Assembly: GCA_948356915.1 (NCBI GenBank)
Contig: CAOJCG010000004.1
Span: 1-32,162, forward strand
Direction of reading: 5' to 3'
From: an uncultured Clostridiaceae bacterium
GTDB lineage: Bacteria; Bacillota; Clostridia; TANB77; CAG-508
DNA: 32,162 nucleotides
Shown: piece by piece, positions 14,788-23,969 of the stretch
Numbering within the stretch: position 1 is the first letter of the stretch
How the letters are laid out: each line of letters begins with the position of its first letter
Made by a program: the position numbers and the translations under genes
Notes under the pieces: model-generated
The model's database searches: none
The model's input: the letters and a program-made list of their open reading frames with translations, nothing else
What the model was told of the DNA's origin: nothing

Positions 14788-17412
14788 ATGAGTCAAAAGT
14801 ATGTATACCTTTTTAGTGAAGGAAATGCAAACATGCGTGAACTATTAGGAGGAAAAGGAGCTAACTTAGCAGAAATGACTAACTTAGGATTACCAATTCC
14901 ACAAGGTTTCACAGTAACAACAGAAGCCTGCACAAGATATTACGAAGATGGTGAAAAAATAGCACCAGAAATAGAAGAAGAAATCTTTGCAAGCTTAGAA
15001 AAATTAGAAGAAATTACAGGAAAGAAATTTGGAGATTTAGAAAATCCATTACTAGTATCAGTTCGTTCAGGAGCTAGAGCATCAATGCCAGGAATGATGG
15101 ATACAGTTCTAAACTTAGGTTTAAATGAAGAAGTAGTTAAATCAATAGCAGCAAAAAATGAAAGATTTGCTTATGATAGCTACAGAAGATTTATTCAAAT
15201 GTTTAGTGATGTTGTTATGGAAATACCAAAGCCTTTCTTTGAAAAAATAATAGATGAAGTAAAGACTGCAAAAGGTGTTAAATTAGATACAGAACTTACA
15301 GCAGAAGACCTAAAAGAATTAGTAGTAAAATTCAAAGAAGTATACAAAAATGCTAAAGGAGAAGAATTCCCATCAGATCCAAGAGTACAATTAATAGAAG
15401 GTGTAAAAGCCGTATTCCGTTCTTGGAACAATGCAAGAGCTATAACATATAGAAGATTAAACGATATACCAGGAAGCTGGGGAACAGCTGTAAACATTCA
15501 AGAAATGGTATTCGGAAATATGGGAGAAGACTGTGGAACAGGTGTTGCCTTCACACGTAACCCAGCTACAGGAGAAAACAAAATATTTGGTGAATACTTA
15601 ATGAATGCACAAGGTGAAGACGTTGTTGCAGGTGTAAGAACTCCTGAGCACATTGACCAATTAAAAAATGTAAATCCAAAAGCATATGAAGACTTCGTAA
15701 TGTATGCAGAAAAACTAGAAAAACATTACAAAGACATGCAAGATATGGAATTTACAATAGAAAAAGGAAAATTATTCTTCTTACAAACAAGAAATGGTAA
15801 AAGAACTGCAAATGCTGCACTTCAAATAGCTGTTGACCTAGTAAACGAAGGAATGATAACAGAAAAAGAAGCAGTATTAAGAGTAGAACCAGCTCAATTA
15901 GACCAATTACTACATCCAAACTTCGATAGCGAAGCTCTAAAAGCAGCAAAAGTAGTAGCAAAAGGATTAGCAGCATCACCAGGAGCTGCAACAGGTAAAG
16001 TAGTATTCACAGCAGAAAGAGCTGTAGAATTACATGAAGCAGGAGAAAAAGACCTAGTATTAGTAAGACTAGAAACATCTCCAGAAGATATAGATGGAAT
16101 GAATGTATGCCATGGTGTACTTACAGTACGTGGTGGTATGACATCACATGCAGCCGTTGTTGCACGTGGTATGGGAACATGCTGTGTAGCAGGTTGTGGT
16201 GAAATAATAGTAAATGAAGAAGAAAAATACTTCACATTACCAGACGGAAGAAAAGTAACAGAGGGTGAATGGATTTCACTTGATGGTTCAACAGGAAATG
16301 TATATGGAGAAAAAGTTGAAACAGTTGAAGCATCAGTTTCAGGAAACTTCGCTACATTAATGGGATGGGCTGATAGGTATAGAGTATTAAAAGTAAAAAC
16401 AAATGCTGACACACCAAAAGATGCACACCAAGCATATGAATTTGGAGCACAAGGTATAGGTCTATGCCGTACAGAGCATATGTTCTTTGCTCCAGATAGA
16501 ATAGCAGCTATTCGTGAAATGATAGTTTCAAGAACAGCTGAGCAACGTGAAAAAGCATTAGCAAAAATACTTCCAATGCAAAGAGGAGACTTCGAAGGAC
16601 TATACAGAGAAATGAAAGGTTACCCAGTAACAATACGTTTCTTAGACCCACCACTACATGAGTTCGTACCACACGAAGATGAAGCAATTGCAGAATTAGC
16701 AAAAGAAATGGGACTATCATTTGAAGAATTAAAAAATATCTGTGAAGGATTAAAAGAATTCAACCCAATGATGGGACACCGCGGATGCCGTTTAGCAGTA
16801 ACATACCCTGAAATTGCAGCAATGCAAACAAGAGCTGTTATAGAAGCTGCTATAAACGTAAACAAAGAAGGAATGAACGTAGTTCCAGAAATAATGATTC
16901 CATTAGTTGGAGAAATAAAAGAATTAAAATATGTTAAAGACGTAGTAGTTAAAACAGCTGACGAAGTTATAGCAAATGCTGGTGTTAACTTAGAATACAA
17001 AGTAGGAACAATGATAGAAATACCAAGAGCAGCATTAACAGCAGACGAAATAGCAAAAGAAGCTGAATTCTTCTCATTCGGAACAAACGACTTAACACAA
17101 ATGACATTTGGATTTAGCCGTGATGATGCAGCAAAATTCTTAGGAGATTACTACGACAAGAAAATATACGAATCAGACCCATTTGCTAAACTAGACCAAA
17201 CAGGTGTAGGAAAACTAGTAGAAATGGCAGTAAAACTAGGAAGACAAACAAGACCAGACTTAGACTTAGGAATATGCGGAGAGCACGGAGGAAACCCAGC
17301 ATCAGTAGAATTCTGCCACAAAGTAGGATTAGACTATGTATCATGCTCACCATACAGAGTTCCAATAGCAAGATTAGCTGCTGCACAAGCTGCAATCAAA
17401 TTTCCTAGATAG
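14788..17412 (+). CDS. ppdK: Pyruvate, phosphate dikinase
   Basis: PPDK interconverts pyruvate, ATP and phosphate with phosphoenolpyruvate, AMP and pyrophosphate in central metabolism. The 874-aa protein has the full family length. The N-terminal nucleotide-binding half has LLGGKGANLAEMTNLGLPIPQGF and SVRSGARASMPGMMDTVLNLG. The swivelling phosphohistidine domain carries GGMTSHAAVVARGMG with the catalytic His. The C-terminal TIM barrel shows FGAQGIGLCRTEHMFF, GHRGCRLAVTYPEI and DLGICGEHGGNP with the catalytic Cys. Ribosome site ACAAGGAGG lies before ATG. Codon use is more mixed than in flanking genes, as expected for a highly expressed gene. It has its own promoter and terminator. Confidence 0.98.
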   Translation: MSQKYVYLFSEGNANMRELLGGKGANLAEMTNLGLPIPQGFTVTTEACTRYYEDGEKIAPEIEEEIFASLEKLEEITGKKFGDLENPLLVSVRSGARASMPGMMDTVLNLGLNEEVVKSIAAKNERFAYDSYRRFIQMFSDVVMEIPKPFFEKIIDEVKTAKGVKLDTELTAEDLKELVVKFKEVYKNAKGEEFPSDPRVQLIEGVKAVFRSWNNARAITYRRLNDIPGSWGTAVNIQEMVFGNMGEDCGTGVAFTRNPATGENKIFGEYLMNAQGEDVVAGVRTPEHIDQLKNVNPKAYEDFVMYAEKLEKHYKDMQDMEFTIEKGKLFFLQTRNGKRTANAALQIAVDLVNEGMITEKEAVLRVEPAQLDQLLHPNFDSEALKAAKVVAKGLAASPGAATGKVVFTAERAVELHEAGEKDLVLVRLETSPEDIDGMNVCHGVLTVRGGMTSHAAVVARGMGTCCVAGCGEIIVNEEEKYFTLPDGRKVTEGEWISLDGSTGNVYGEKVETVEASVSGNFATLMGWADRYRVLKVKTNADTPKDAHQAYEFGAQGIGLCRTEHMFFAPDRIAAIREMIVSRTAEQREKALAKILPMQRGDFEGLYREMKGYPVTIRFLDPPLHEFVPHEDEAIAELAKEMGLSFEELKNICEGLKEFNPMMGHRGCRLAVTYPEIAAMQTRAVIEAAINVNKEGMNVVPEIMIPLVGEIKELKYVKDVVVKTADEVIANAGVNLEYKVGTMIEIPRAALTADEIAKEAEFFSFGTNDLTQMTFGFSRDDAAKFLGDYYDKKIYESDPFAKLDQTGVGKLVEMAVKLGRQTRPDLDLGICGEHGGNPASVEFCHKVGLDYVSCSPYRVPIARLAAAQAAIKFPR

Positions 17413-17431
17413 AAATTAAATAATCAAACTA

Positions 17432-17454
17432 AAAAACCACTTTATGTGGTTTTT
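17432..17454 (+). terminator. ppdK terminator
   Basis: AAAAACCAC, loop TTTAT, GTGGTTTTT: a 9-bp stem whose 3' arm ends in T residues. Confidence 0.85.
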
Positions 17455-17538
17455 ATTTATGTTATAATACTATAAGAGTTGATTAAAAAAATAAATTTTA
17501 AATTAGCTTACTTTTTTGCTTAAAAAATGTAAAAATAC

Positions 17539-17567
17539 TTGAGTTTTACATAAATTTGTGATATACT
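17539..17567 (+). promoter_or_regulatory. Promoter for the zinc-finger gene
   Basis: TTGAGT (17539-17544), 17 nt, TATACT (17562-17567), with TGTG just upstream of the -10. It lies 70 nt before the ATG at 17637. Confidence 0.7.
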
Positions 17568-17636
17568 TTATTAAGCTTATAGTTTGTTTTATAAAGAATT
17601 AATTAATTTTTCATAAAAAAAGGAGGTCTTTGCTAT

Positions 17637-17885
17637 ATGATAAAAATTATGAAAGAAAGTAAGTGTCGGTATTGTAAAGGATCAGGAGAGCAAACGTGTC
17701 ATATTTGTGGAGGAAGTGGATACAGAATGATATATAAAAATCCTTTACCAAACGTATTTGCATTTGTAACATACGACTTTTCCGAAATATCATCTTGTTA
17801 TAAGTGCCATACCGTTGGTACAGTGATTTGTAGGCATTGTAAAGGTACAGGTAAATCAAATTCATTAATTCTTAGGCAAAAATAA
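17637..17885 (+). CDS. Small DnaJ-type zinc-finger protein
   Basis: An 82-aa protein with four CxxCxGxG-like motifs: CRYCKGSG, CHICGGSG, CYKCHTVG (last glycines altered) and CRHCKGTG. This is the zinc-binding module of DnaJ without its J domain, expected to hold two zinc ions. Proteins of this kind often act as stand-alone zinc ribbons; no partner is evident. AAAGGAGG precedes ATG 17637 by about 9 nt, and an in-frame ATG at 17649 is an alternative. The next gene follows 41 nt later with its own ribosome site, so they are probably co-transcribed. It contains an in-frame CGG, which the core genes avoid, hinting at acquisition. Confidence 0.75.
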   Translation: MIKIMKESKCRYCKGSGEQTCHICGGSGYRMIYKNPLPNVFAFVTYDFSEISSCYKCHTVGTVICRHCKGTGKSNSLILRQK

Positions 17886-17926
17886 AAACTTAATAAAAGT
17901 AGAATGAACATTTAAGGAGAAATGAA

Positions 17927-18580
17927 ATGATAAAATATGAAGAAAGTAAACTCGAAACAGAAAAAGCATTAGAAATAGCAAATAAACTTTTGGAAGTATT
18001 TAAATACTGTGTTGAAGCAATTCCGATTATTTTAACATCATACCCTTGCTATTATGATGAAGAGCTTAATAAAGAACGAGAAGAGCGGTCATTTTGCACA
18101 ACAATTAATTTAAATGATAGAACTAATAATGTTAAATTTAAAAAAGTAAGAAAAGAAAGTGAAGAGGACTTATATAATAAATATAATACATATTATATTT
18201 ATTATATAACTCATAATTACCAAATAAAATTCTTTGACAGTCCAGAAGCTTGTGGATCTGGAGAAGATCCCAACTATAATGAAGAAACAGATATGTTTTG
18301 CTCTATAGAACTACTGAATTCAAAAAATGAGGCAGTATATGAAATGAATTTTACATTTAATGTAATAAATATGGAATTTATAGAGTTATATAGCTTAAGT
18401 AGGACATATCGGAAAAAAGAGACATATAAATTAAGTACAAGTAAGGTGTATATAAAAGAAAGTGGAAAAATTATAGTAAAGAAAATAAACTCAAGTAGTT
18501 CAGAAGAACTAAATAGGAATCTGCAAAAAAGGATACTTGTGGATTTTTCAAAATTAATAAATATAAATCCAAAGGTGTAA
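17927..18580 (+). CDS. Hypothetical protein, 217 aa
   Basis: I do not recognise this protein. It is soluble by appearance, with a predicted helical start (residues 1-35: EKALEIANKLLEVFKYCV) and then a mainly beta-like body rich in Tyr, Asn and Glu (NKYNTYYIYYITHNYQIKFF; NFTFNVINMEFIELYSLS). The C-terminus is basic (KIIVKKINSSSS). There is no signal peptide or membrane helix. Ribosome site AAGGAG lies before ATG. It probably shares a transcript with the zinc-finger gene and is closed by the terminator at 18621. It contains two in-frame CGG codons and is less codon-biased than the core genes, suggesting an acquired pair. Confidence 0.7.
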   Translation: MIKYEESKLETEKALEIANKLLEVFKYCVEAIPIILTSYPCYYDEELNKEREERSFCTTINLNDRTNNVKFKKVRKESEEDLYNKYNTYYIYYITHNYQIKFFDSPEACGSGEDPNYNEETDMFCSIELLNSKNEAVYEMNFTFNVINMEFIELYSLSRTYRKKETYKLSTSKVYIKESGKIIVKKINSSSSEELNRNLQKRILVDFSKLININPKV

Positions 18581-18620
18581 AAGTAAACAAAAGAAAAAAT
18601 ATATAGTATTAAATAATAAG

Positions 18621-18650
18621 AAAGCAGGAAAAGAAATTTTTCCTGCTTTT
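18621..18650 (+). terminator. Terminator after hypothetical pair
   Basis: AAAGCAGGAAAA (18621-18632) pairs with TTTTCCTGCTTT (18638-18649), a 12-bp stem ending in T4. Confidence 0.85.
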
Positions 18651-18784
18651 GATGTAGCAATAAAAATATATGAAATAAATTTCGCAAATGCTATTGCAGA
18701 AAATATATAAATATTATAAACTGTATAACATAGAAAATAAGAATAAGAAAATGTATTTTACCTCAAATAAAGGGAGGTGGGCGT

Positions 18785-20473
18785 ATGATAGAAAAAAGGG
18801 GGAAGGTAATGAAAGATATTGAAATTGCAAGAAATGCAAAGTTAGAGCCAATTATAGATATAGCTAAACAAAATGAAATAGAAGAAGAATATTTAGAACC
18901 ATATGGAAAATATAAAGCTAAAATTTCATTAGAAAAATTAGAAAATTTAAAAAATAAAGAAAATGGAAAACTAATATTAGTAACAGCAATTAACCCAACA
19001 CCATTAGGAGAAGGAAAAACTACTATATCAATAGGGTTAGCAGATGGTTTAAGAAAAATTGGTAAAAAATCAATATTAGCATTAAGGGAACCATCACTAG
19101 GTCCAGTATTTGGAATAAAAGGTGGAGCCACAGGTGGAGGCTACTCACAAGTAGCACCAATGGAAGATATAAACCTACACTTTACAGGGGATATACACGC
19201 CATAACCTCAGCCAACAACCTACTTTCAGCCATAATAGATAACCATATATACCATGGAAATGAATTAAATATAGAAAAAGTAACATGGAAAAGGTGTGTA
19301 GACCTAAACGATAGACAATTAAGAGTTGTAAACACAGGCTTATCAAATGAAAAAAATATTGTACCACGTGAAGATGGTTTCGATATAACAGTAGCATCAG
19401 AAATAATGGCAATATTCTGCCTAGCATATAGCTTAGAAGATTTAAAAAGAAGACTAGCAAATATTATAATAGGCTTTAATAAAGAAGGAAAACCTATAAC
19501 TGCACATGACCTAAAAGCAGAAGGAGCATTAACAGTACTACTTAAAGATGCTATTAACCCAAACTTAGTCCAAACCTTAGAACACACACCAGCAATTATT
19601 CATGGAGGACCATTTGCCAATATAGCACATGGATGTAACAGCATTGTTGGGGCAAAACTTGCCTTAAAACTAGCAGACTACACCGTAACAGAAGCAGGAT
19701 TTGGAGCAGATTTAGGAGCAGAAAAATTCTTAAATATAAAAACAAGAAAATTAGGAAAAGTGCCAGATGTAGTAGTTATAGTTGCTACAATAAAAGCTTT
19801 AAAATATCATGGAGGAATTCCAAAAGAAGAACTTGCAAGCGAAAACATAGAAGGTTTGAAAAAAGGAAGCAAAAACTTACTAAAACATATAGAAAACCTA
19901 AAAGATAAATTTGGACTAAATGTAATAGTTGCAATAAACAAGTTTGACCAAGACACAGAGAATGAAATAAATACATTAAAAGAAATGCTAGAAAAAAGAA
20001 AAGTTAATTTAAGCCTAGTAGAAAGCTGGGGAAAAGGCGGAGAAGGAGCAACAGATTTAGCACAGAAAGTAGCAGTATTATGTGATAAACAAGAAAAAGA
20101 ATTTAAACACATATATTCTCTAGAAGATAGCATAAAAGAAAAAATTAAAAAAGTAGCCTGCACAATTTATGGAGCAGAAGGTGTAGAATACACAAAACAA
20201 GCAGAAGAACAAATAGAAAGTATACAAAAATTAGGATACCAAAACCTACCAATATGTATAGCAAAAACACAATATTCTTTCTCAGATGACGCAAAAAACT
20301 TAGAATGTAATTCACCATTTAATATACATGTAAAAGAAGTAAAACTAAAAGCAGGTGCAGAATTCATAGTAATACTAACAGGAAAGGTAATGACAATGCC
20401 AGGACTACCAAAAGTACCATCAGCAGAACAAATAGATATAGATGAAGAAGGAAATATTGTAGGAATATTTTAA
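18785..20473 (+). CDS. fhs: Formate-tetrahydrofolate ligase
   Basis: The enzyme makes 10-formyl-tetrahydrofolate from formate, ATP and tetrahydrofolate, feeding one-carbon metabolism (and the acetogenic methyl branch where present). The ATP-binding loop [38 protein letters not shown] (read as two parts), [32 protein letters not shown] and [12 protein letters not shown] are all family signatures. ATG 18785 has AGGGAGG at 7-nt spacing and gives 562 aa. ATG 18809 ([15 protein letters not shown]) matches the usual family start and gives 554 aa, so the true start is open. A structured RNA and folC follow, keeping folate genes together. Confidence 0.96.
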   Translation: MIEKRGKVMKDIEIARNAKLEPIIDIAKQNEIEEEYLEPYGKYKAKISLEKLENLKNKENGKLILVTAINPTPLGEGKTTISIGLADGLRKIGKKSILALREPSLGPVFGIKGGATGGGYSQVAPMEDINLHFTGDIHAITSANNLLSAIIDNHIYHGNELNIEKVTWKRCVDLNDRQLRVVNTGLSNEKNIVPREDGFDITVASEIMAIFCLAYSLEDLKRRLANIIIGFNKEGKPITAHDLKAEGALTVLLKDAINPNLVQTLEHTPAIIHGGPFANIAHGCNSIVGAKLALKLADYTVTEAGFGADLGAEKFLNIKTRKLGKVPDVVVIVATIKALKYHGGIPKEELASENIEGLKKGSKNLLKHIENLKDKFGLNVIVAINKFDQDTENEINTLKEMLEKRKVNLSLVESWGKGGEGATDLAQKVAVLCDKQEKEFKHIYSLEDSIKEKIKKVACTIYGAEGVEYTKQAEEQIESIQKLGYQNLPICIAKTQYSFSDDAKNLECNSPFNIHVKEVKLKAGAEFIVILTGKVMTMPGLPKVPSAEQIDIDEEGNIVGIF

Positions 20474-20494
20474 ATAAAAAATAGAGTAGAAAAT

Positions 20495-20778
20495 AAATCG
20501 TTAAGACTTAGTAAACGGGAAGTTGTTACTAAGGCAAAAGCCTTAAAAAGCTTGCGTATTTATTTTCGCATTCCGCTATGAAAAATAAAAGAAGAAAAGT
20601 CTTCTTTCATTTTCGTGTGGAATGAAAATGAAAGGAGAATTTTTTCTATATCGTAGGAATTTTCTGACCAAGGGGAAGAAAATCTACATACGAGATAGTT
20701 ATGGCGAGTTTTAGATTTTACTAAAGCATAACTTATCTGTACGCATTAAAATGCTACAGTTAAGAAATCTTACGATTT
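20495..20778 (+). ncRNA. Candidate pseudoknotted RNA between fhs and folC
   Basis: This 284-nt stretch has no gene. The ends pair: 20495-20501 with 20772-20778, then 20503-20506 with 20768-20771. Inside are CTTAGTAA/TTACTAAG (20507/20526) next to AAGGC/GCCTT (20531/20540), and hairpins at 20559-20589, 20588-20607 and 20604-20634 (11 bp, perfect). The loop at 20570-20576 can kiss the loop at 20617-20623 over 7 bp. An H-type pseudoknot is formed by 20679-20686 with 20712-20719 and 20694-20703 with 20727-20737. A last hairpin lies at 20737-20759. No terminator separates it from folC. It could be a cis-regulator or an independent RNA. I do not recognise the class. Confidence 0.65.
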
Positions 20779-20807
20779 CAATTGTTAGAAAATATTAAGG
20801 AGGCTTT

Positions 20808-22085
20808 ATGAACATAGAAGAATATTTTAATAATTTTTATAAAGGAACAAAAAATCCTACTTTAAAAGCAATGGAATATTTTATGGAAGAATTAGGACAT
20901 CCAGAAAAGCAGTTAAAAATTATTCATATAGCAGGTACAAATGGAAAAGGAAGTACCACAGAAATGCTAGCTAATATTTTAACTAAAAATGGATATAAAG
21001 TAGGAAAATATATATCACCACACCTAATAAAATATAATGAAAGAATTAGTGTAAATGGGCAAGACATAACAGATAAAGAAATGGAAGATATAATAGAAAA
21101 ACTAAAAGATAAAATAGAAAAGTATAATAAACTAAGTGGCACAAAAGTAACCTTATTTGAATTATTAACAACTATGGCATTATACTATTTCAAAGAAAAA
21201 AAATGCGACTTTGTAGTTCTTGAAACAGGCTTAGGAGGTCTATATGACTGTACAAACATAGTATGGCCTCTAGTATCTATTATTACTTCTATTGGATATG
21301 ACCATATGGCAATATTAGGAGAAACATTAGAAGAAATAACAGTGCAAAAAGCAGGAATTATAAAACAAAATTCTAATACTGTTATAATAGAACAAAAAGA
21401 AATGATACAAAAAATAATAGAAGAAAATTGTAAAAGTAAAAACAATACATTAACAGTTGTAAAAAAAGAAGATATAAAAAATAAAAACTATCAAGACGAA
21501 TTTTTAACCTTTGACTATAAAGAAAATAAAAATATAAAACTAAACCTAAAAGGGGACAAGCAATTTGAAAATGCCAGCTTATGTTTAGAAACCATTAATA
21601 TACTAAGAAAAAAAGAACACAAAATTTTAGAAAAAGCAGTAAAAGAAGGACTATCAACTGTCATACATAAAGCAAGGTTTGAAACTATAAATAAAGAACC
21701 AAAAATAATATATGATGGCGGACATAATGAAGAAGCAATTCTGAATTTTATAAATACAGTAAACACATATTATAAGAAAGAAGAAAAAATTTATATTATA
21801 TCAATACTAAAAACAAAAGATTACAAAACAGTATTAAAACACCTACTAAAAGACGAAAATTCTACATTCATATTTACAAGTGGAAATGATGAAAAAAGGA
21901 ATGTATCAAGTGAAGAACTATATGAAACAGCAAGAAAAATGACAAGTAATGAAAATCTATACCAAAAGACTTTGCAAGATGCAATTTTATATATACAAAG
22001 TCAAAGGAAAAAAGTTAGTTTTATTGTGGGGAGTTTTTATATTTATGGAGATGTTATAAAAATGATAAAAAATAAAATTTTATAA
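20808..22085 (+). CDS. folC: Folylpolyglutamate synthase / dihydrofolate synthase
   Basis: FolC adds glutamates to folates (and can join dihydropteroate to glutamate). It is a Mur-ligase-type ATP enzyme. The 425-aa protein has the P-loop HIAGTNGKGSTTEMLANIL (about residues 41-59), YISPHLIKYNERI, ETGLGGLYDCTNI and IGYDHMAILGETLEEI. The C-terminal domain has ARFETINKEPKIIYDGGHN. Ribosome site AAGGAGG stands 6 nt before ATG. It follows the structured RNA and fhs on the same strand, a sensible folate cluster. Length and motifs are normal. Confidence 0.95.
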   Translation: MNIEEYFNNFYKGTKNPTLKAMEYFMEELGHPEKQLKIIHIAGTNGKGSTTEMLANILTKNGYKVGKYISPHLIKYNERISVNGQDITDKEMEDIIEKLKDKIEKYNKLSGTKVTLFELLTTMALYYFKEKKCDFVVLETGLGGLYDCTNIVWPLVSIITSIGYDHMAILGETLEEITVQKAGIIKQNSNTVIIEQKEMIQKIIEENCKSKNNTLTVVKKEDIKNKNYQDEFLTFDYKENKNIKLNLKGDKQFENASLCLETINILRKKEHKILEKAVKEGLSTVIHKARFETINKEPKIIYDGGHNEEAILNFINTVNTYYKKEEKIYIISILKTKDYKTVLKHLLKDENSTFIFTSGNDEKRNVSSEELYETARKMTSNENLYQKTLQDAILYIQSQRKKVSFIVGSFYIYGDVIKMIKNKIL

Positions 22086-22112
22086 AAGCATAATAAAAAA
22101 TCAGTAATCATG

Positions 22113-22141
22113 TTGCAATTGACATAAAAATATGATAAAAT
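22113..22141 (+). promoter_or_regulatory. Promoter of the 289-aa gene
   Basis: TTGCAA (22113-22118), 17 nt, TAAAAT (22136-22141), 77 nt before the start. Confidence 0.65.
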
Positions 22142-22217
22142 ACAAATATCTTTCGTGAATATGCGAAAAAATAATAAAGTAACAAGTACTCAAAAACAAT
22201 TGTAAGGAGGAAAAAAT

Positions 22218-23087
22218 ATGTATACACTATTAAAAGTTTCAAAAGCAGAAGCAAACAAAGGGATTTATCACATACGGGCGAATGGAGATTTTGTAGAAGA
22301 ACTTTTTAGAAAAGATGCAGATCTTGTCTATGAAGTAACAGAAAGAAACAATTATTTTGGTAACAAATATGCATTTTTTATTATTGAAGTAGAACGAGGC
22401 GATAAAATAAAATGTGCTGGGCAAAATCGTTTTATAGATACTGTTCCATATTTTGAAGAATACAGTGTTTATAGGGGATCATGTGAAGTAAATGAAATGT
22501 GTTATCAGCTTGTAAAGCAAAATAAACCATTGCCTGAAAAGATAGAAAATCTTTTAAAGGATAAGCTTTCAATATTCTTTATGCGGCCAATATCATGGGA
22601 AACAAAAGGATATGATAGTAATGCTGTATGGGAAAATTATGAAGGAATATTGAAATACTTAGGCAAGAATGCAAATGAGTTTGTACCACAGGAAAAGATA
22701 GATGGATTTATTCTTTCTCTAATTGAGAAATATGAACTAAGGCAGGTAGAAAAAATTAGCAGAAGCAAATTTATTGATATTAGTTTAGAAAATATCGAGA
22801 AATATGTAAATGCCAAAGAAAGACTAAATGCTACAATTGCTATTGCAAAAGAGCTTGTTTCACAAGCAGGATATAAAGACATTAAATACACAATTGGTGG
22901 AGATCGGAGAGTACTGATATCAGCTAAGGATACTCCATGTGGTGAGATTGGAATCAAAATAATACTAGAATATGGAGAAATGTTTGTCCTATTATATGTA
23001 ACTACTGCTGATGGATATTTTGAAAGTGATGCAATAGATATTTCGAAAGAATGTCAGGAGTATAAAGAGAACTTTATGAAAAAATAA
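22218..23087 (+). CDS. Hypothetical protein, 289 aa
   Basis: I do not recognise this protein. It is a soluble protein with no signal peptide. The first 110 residues look beta-rich (GIYHIRANGDFVEELF; FFIIEVERGDKIKC), the middle is helical (ENYEGILKYLGKNANEF; IDGFILSLIEKYEL; NATIAIAKELVSQAG) and the end is a beta-type module (YTIGGDRRVLISAKD; IGIKIILEYGEMFVLLYVTTADG). Ribosome site AAGGAGG is well placed, and it has its own promoter and terminator, so it is a single-gene unit. It has three in-frame CGG codons and a more balanced codon choice than folC or the regulator next door, consistent with recent transfer. Confidence 0.75.
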   Translation: MYTLLKVSKAEANKGIYHIRANGDFVEELFRKDADLVYEVTERNNYFGNKYAFFIIEVERGDKIKCAGQNRFIDTVPYFEEYSVYRGSCEVNEMCYQLVKQNKPLPEKIENLLKDKLSIFFMRPISWETKGYDSNAVWENYEGILKYLGKNANEFVPQEKIDGFILSLIEKYELRQVEKISRSKFIDISLENIEKYVNAKERLNATIAIAKELVSQAGYKDIKYTIGGDRRVLISAKDTPCGEIGIKIILEYGEMFVLLYVTTADGYFESDAIDISKECQEYKENFMKK

Positions 23088-23099
23088 AATAGTTTATAT

Positions 23100-23133
23100 A
23101 AAGAGGGAACCTATTATTAGGTAGCCCTCTTTT
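23100..23133 (+). terminator. Terminator of the 289-aa gene
   Basis: AAAGAGGG (23100-23107) pairs with CCCTCTTT (23125-23132), with an inner ACCTA/TAGGT stem, then T residues. Confidence 0.85.
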
Positions 23134-23152
23134 ATAGTTGAAAAAGAAATCC

Positions 23153-23169
23153 CTTACAAAAAACTTACA
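23153..23169 (+). promoter_or_regulatory. Likely self-binding site of the response regulator
   Basis: CTTACA-N5-CTTACA (23153-23158 and 23164-23169) is an 11-bp direct repeat, the pattern bound by OmpR-family regulators (on the other strand TGTAAG-N5-TGTAAG, WalR-like). It ends 9 nt before the -35, a usual activator position. Confidence 0.6.
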
Positions 23170-23178
23170 TCCAATCAA

Positions 23179-23207
23179 TTGTAATAAACATAAAAAAATG
23201 CTAAAAT
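23179..23207 (+). promoter_or_regulatory. Promoter of the two-component operon
   Basis: TTGTAA (23179-23184), 17 nt, TAAAAT (23202-23207), 24 nt before the regulator start. Confidence 0.65.
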
Positions 23208-23230
23208 AAAAAAGAAGGGAGCATAAGAAA

Positions 23231-23875
23231 ATGCCAAAAATATTAATAGTAGAAGATGAAAAAAATATATCAAAATTAATACAAGACACTGTAAGCTTAG
23301 CAAACTATGAATTTGATTGTAGTTTTGACGGCGAGGATGCACTTAAAAAGATAAATGAAAATACTTATGATTTAATTTTGCTAGATATAATGCTACCAAA
23401 ATTAGATGGATTTCAAATAGTAGAACAAATGGAAAATAAAAATGTACCAATTATATTCTTATCTGCGAAAAATGATGTAAGCACAATTGTAAAAGGCTTA
23501 AAAAGTGGAGGAAAAGACTATATAACAAAGCCATTTGAGCCATTAGAACTGCTTGCAAGAATTGAACTTCGAATGGAAAGTAAAAGAGAAAAACAATATA
23601 ATTTTAAAAATATAAAAATAAACGAAAATACAAGAACAGTATACAAAAATGAAGAAATAATATATTTAGCACCAAAAGAATATGAACTATTTATATTACT
23701 TATAAAAAATCAAAATAGAGTATTAACAAGAGATGAAATATTAAACAAAGTATGGGATATAAATGCACAAATAGAAACAAGAACAGTAGATTACCACATA
23801 CAACAATTACGAAAAAAATTAGACCTAAAAGAAAATATAGTAACAATAAACAAAATAGGATACATATTAAAATAG
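23231..23875 (+). CDS. OmpR/PhoB-type response regulator
   Basis: A 214-aa DNA-binding response regulator. The receiver domain (about 1-115) has the acidic pair VEDEKN, phospho-acceptor Asp in LILLDIMLPKLDG, Ser in FLSAKND and Lys in YITKPFEPLEL. The C-terminal winged helix (about 125-214) has PKEYELFILLIKNQNRVLTRDEIL and ETRTVDYHIQQLRKKL. Ribosome site AAGAAGGGAG precedes the ATG. The partner kinase follows after a 94-nt gap. Matching 11-bp repeats lie upstream of this gene and upstream of femAB, suggesting autoregulation and an envelope regulon. The family is certain; the orthologue (WalR, PhoP or other) is not. Confidence 0.95.
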   Translation: MPKILIVEDEKNISKLIQDTVSLANYEFDCSFDGEDALKKINENTYDLILLDIMLPKLDGFQIVEQMENKNVPIIFLSAKNDVSTIVKGLKSGGKDYITKPFEPLELLARIELRMESKREKQYNFKNIKINENTRTVYKNEEIIYLAPKEYELFILLIKNQNRVLTRDEILNKVWDINAQIETRTVDYHIQQLRKKLDLKENIVTINKIGYILK

Positions 23876-23969
23876 ATTTTAATATGAAAATATTCTGTAT
23901 TAAGTTATAGAGTAGCGTGGCAAAGCAAATTTTGTCTATCAACAAATAATTTAATAAAAGGAGTAAAAC

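Noticed and set aside
20495..20778. Tetrahydrofolate riboswitch or other known RNA
   Set aside because: The position between fhs and folC invited this, but I cannot find the known conserved core. T-box, tmRNA, SRP, RNase P and 6S signatures are also missing.
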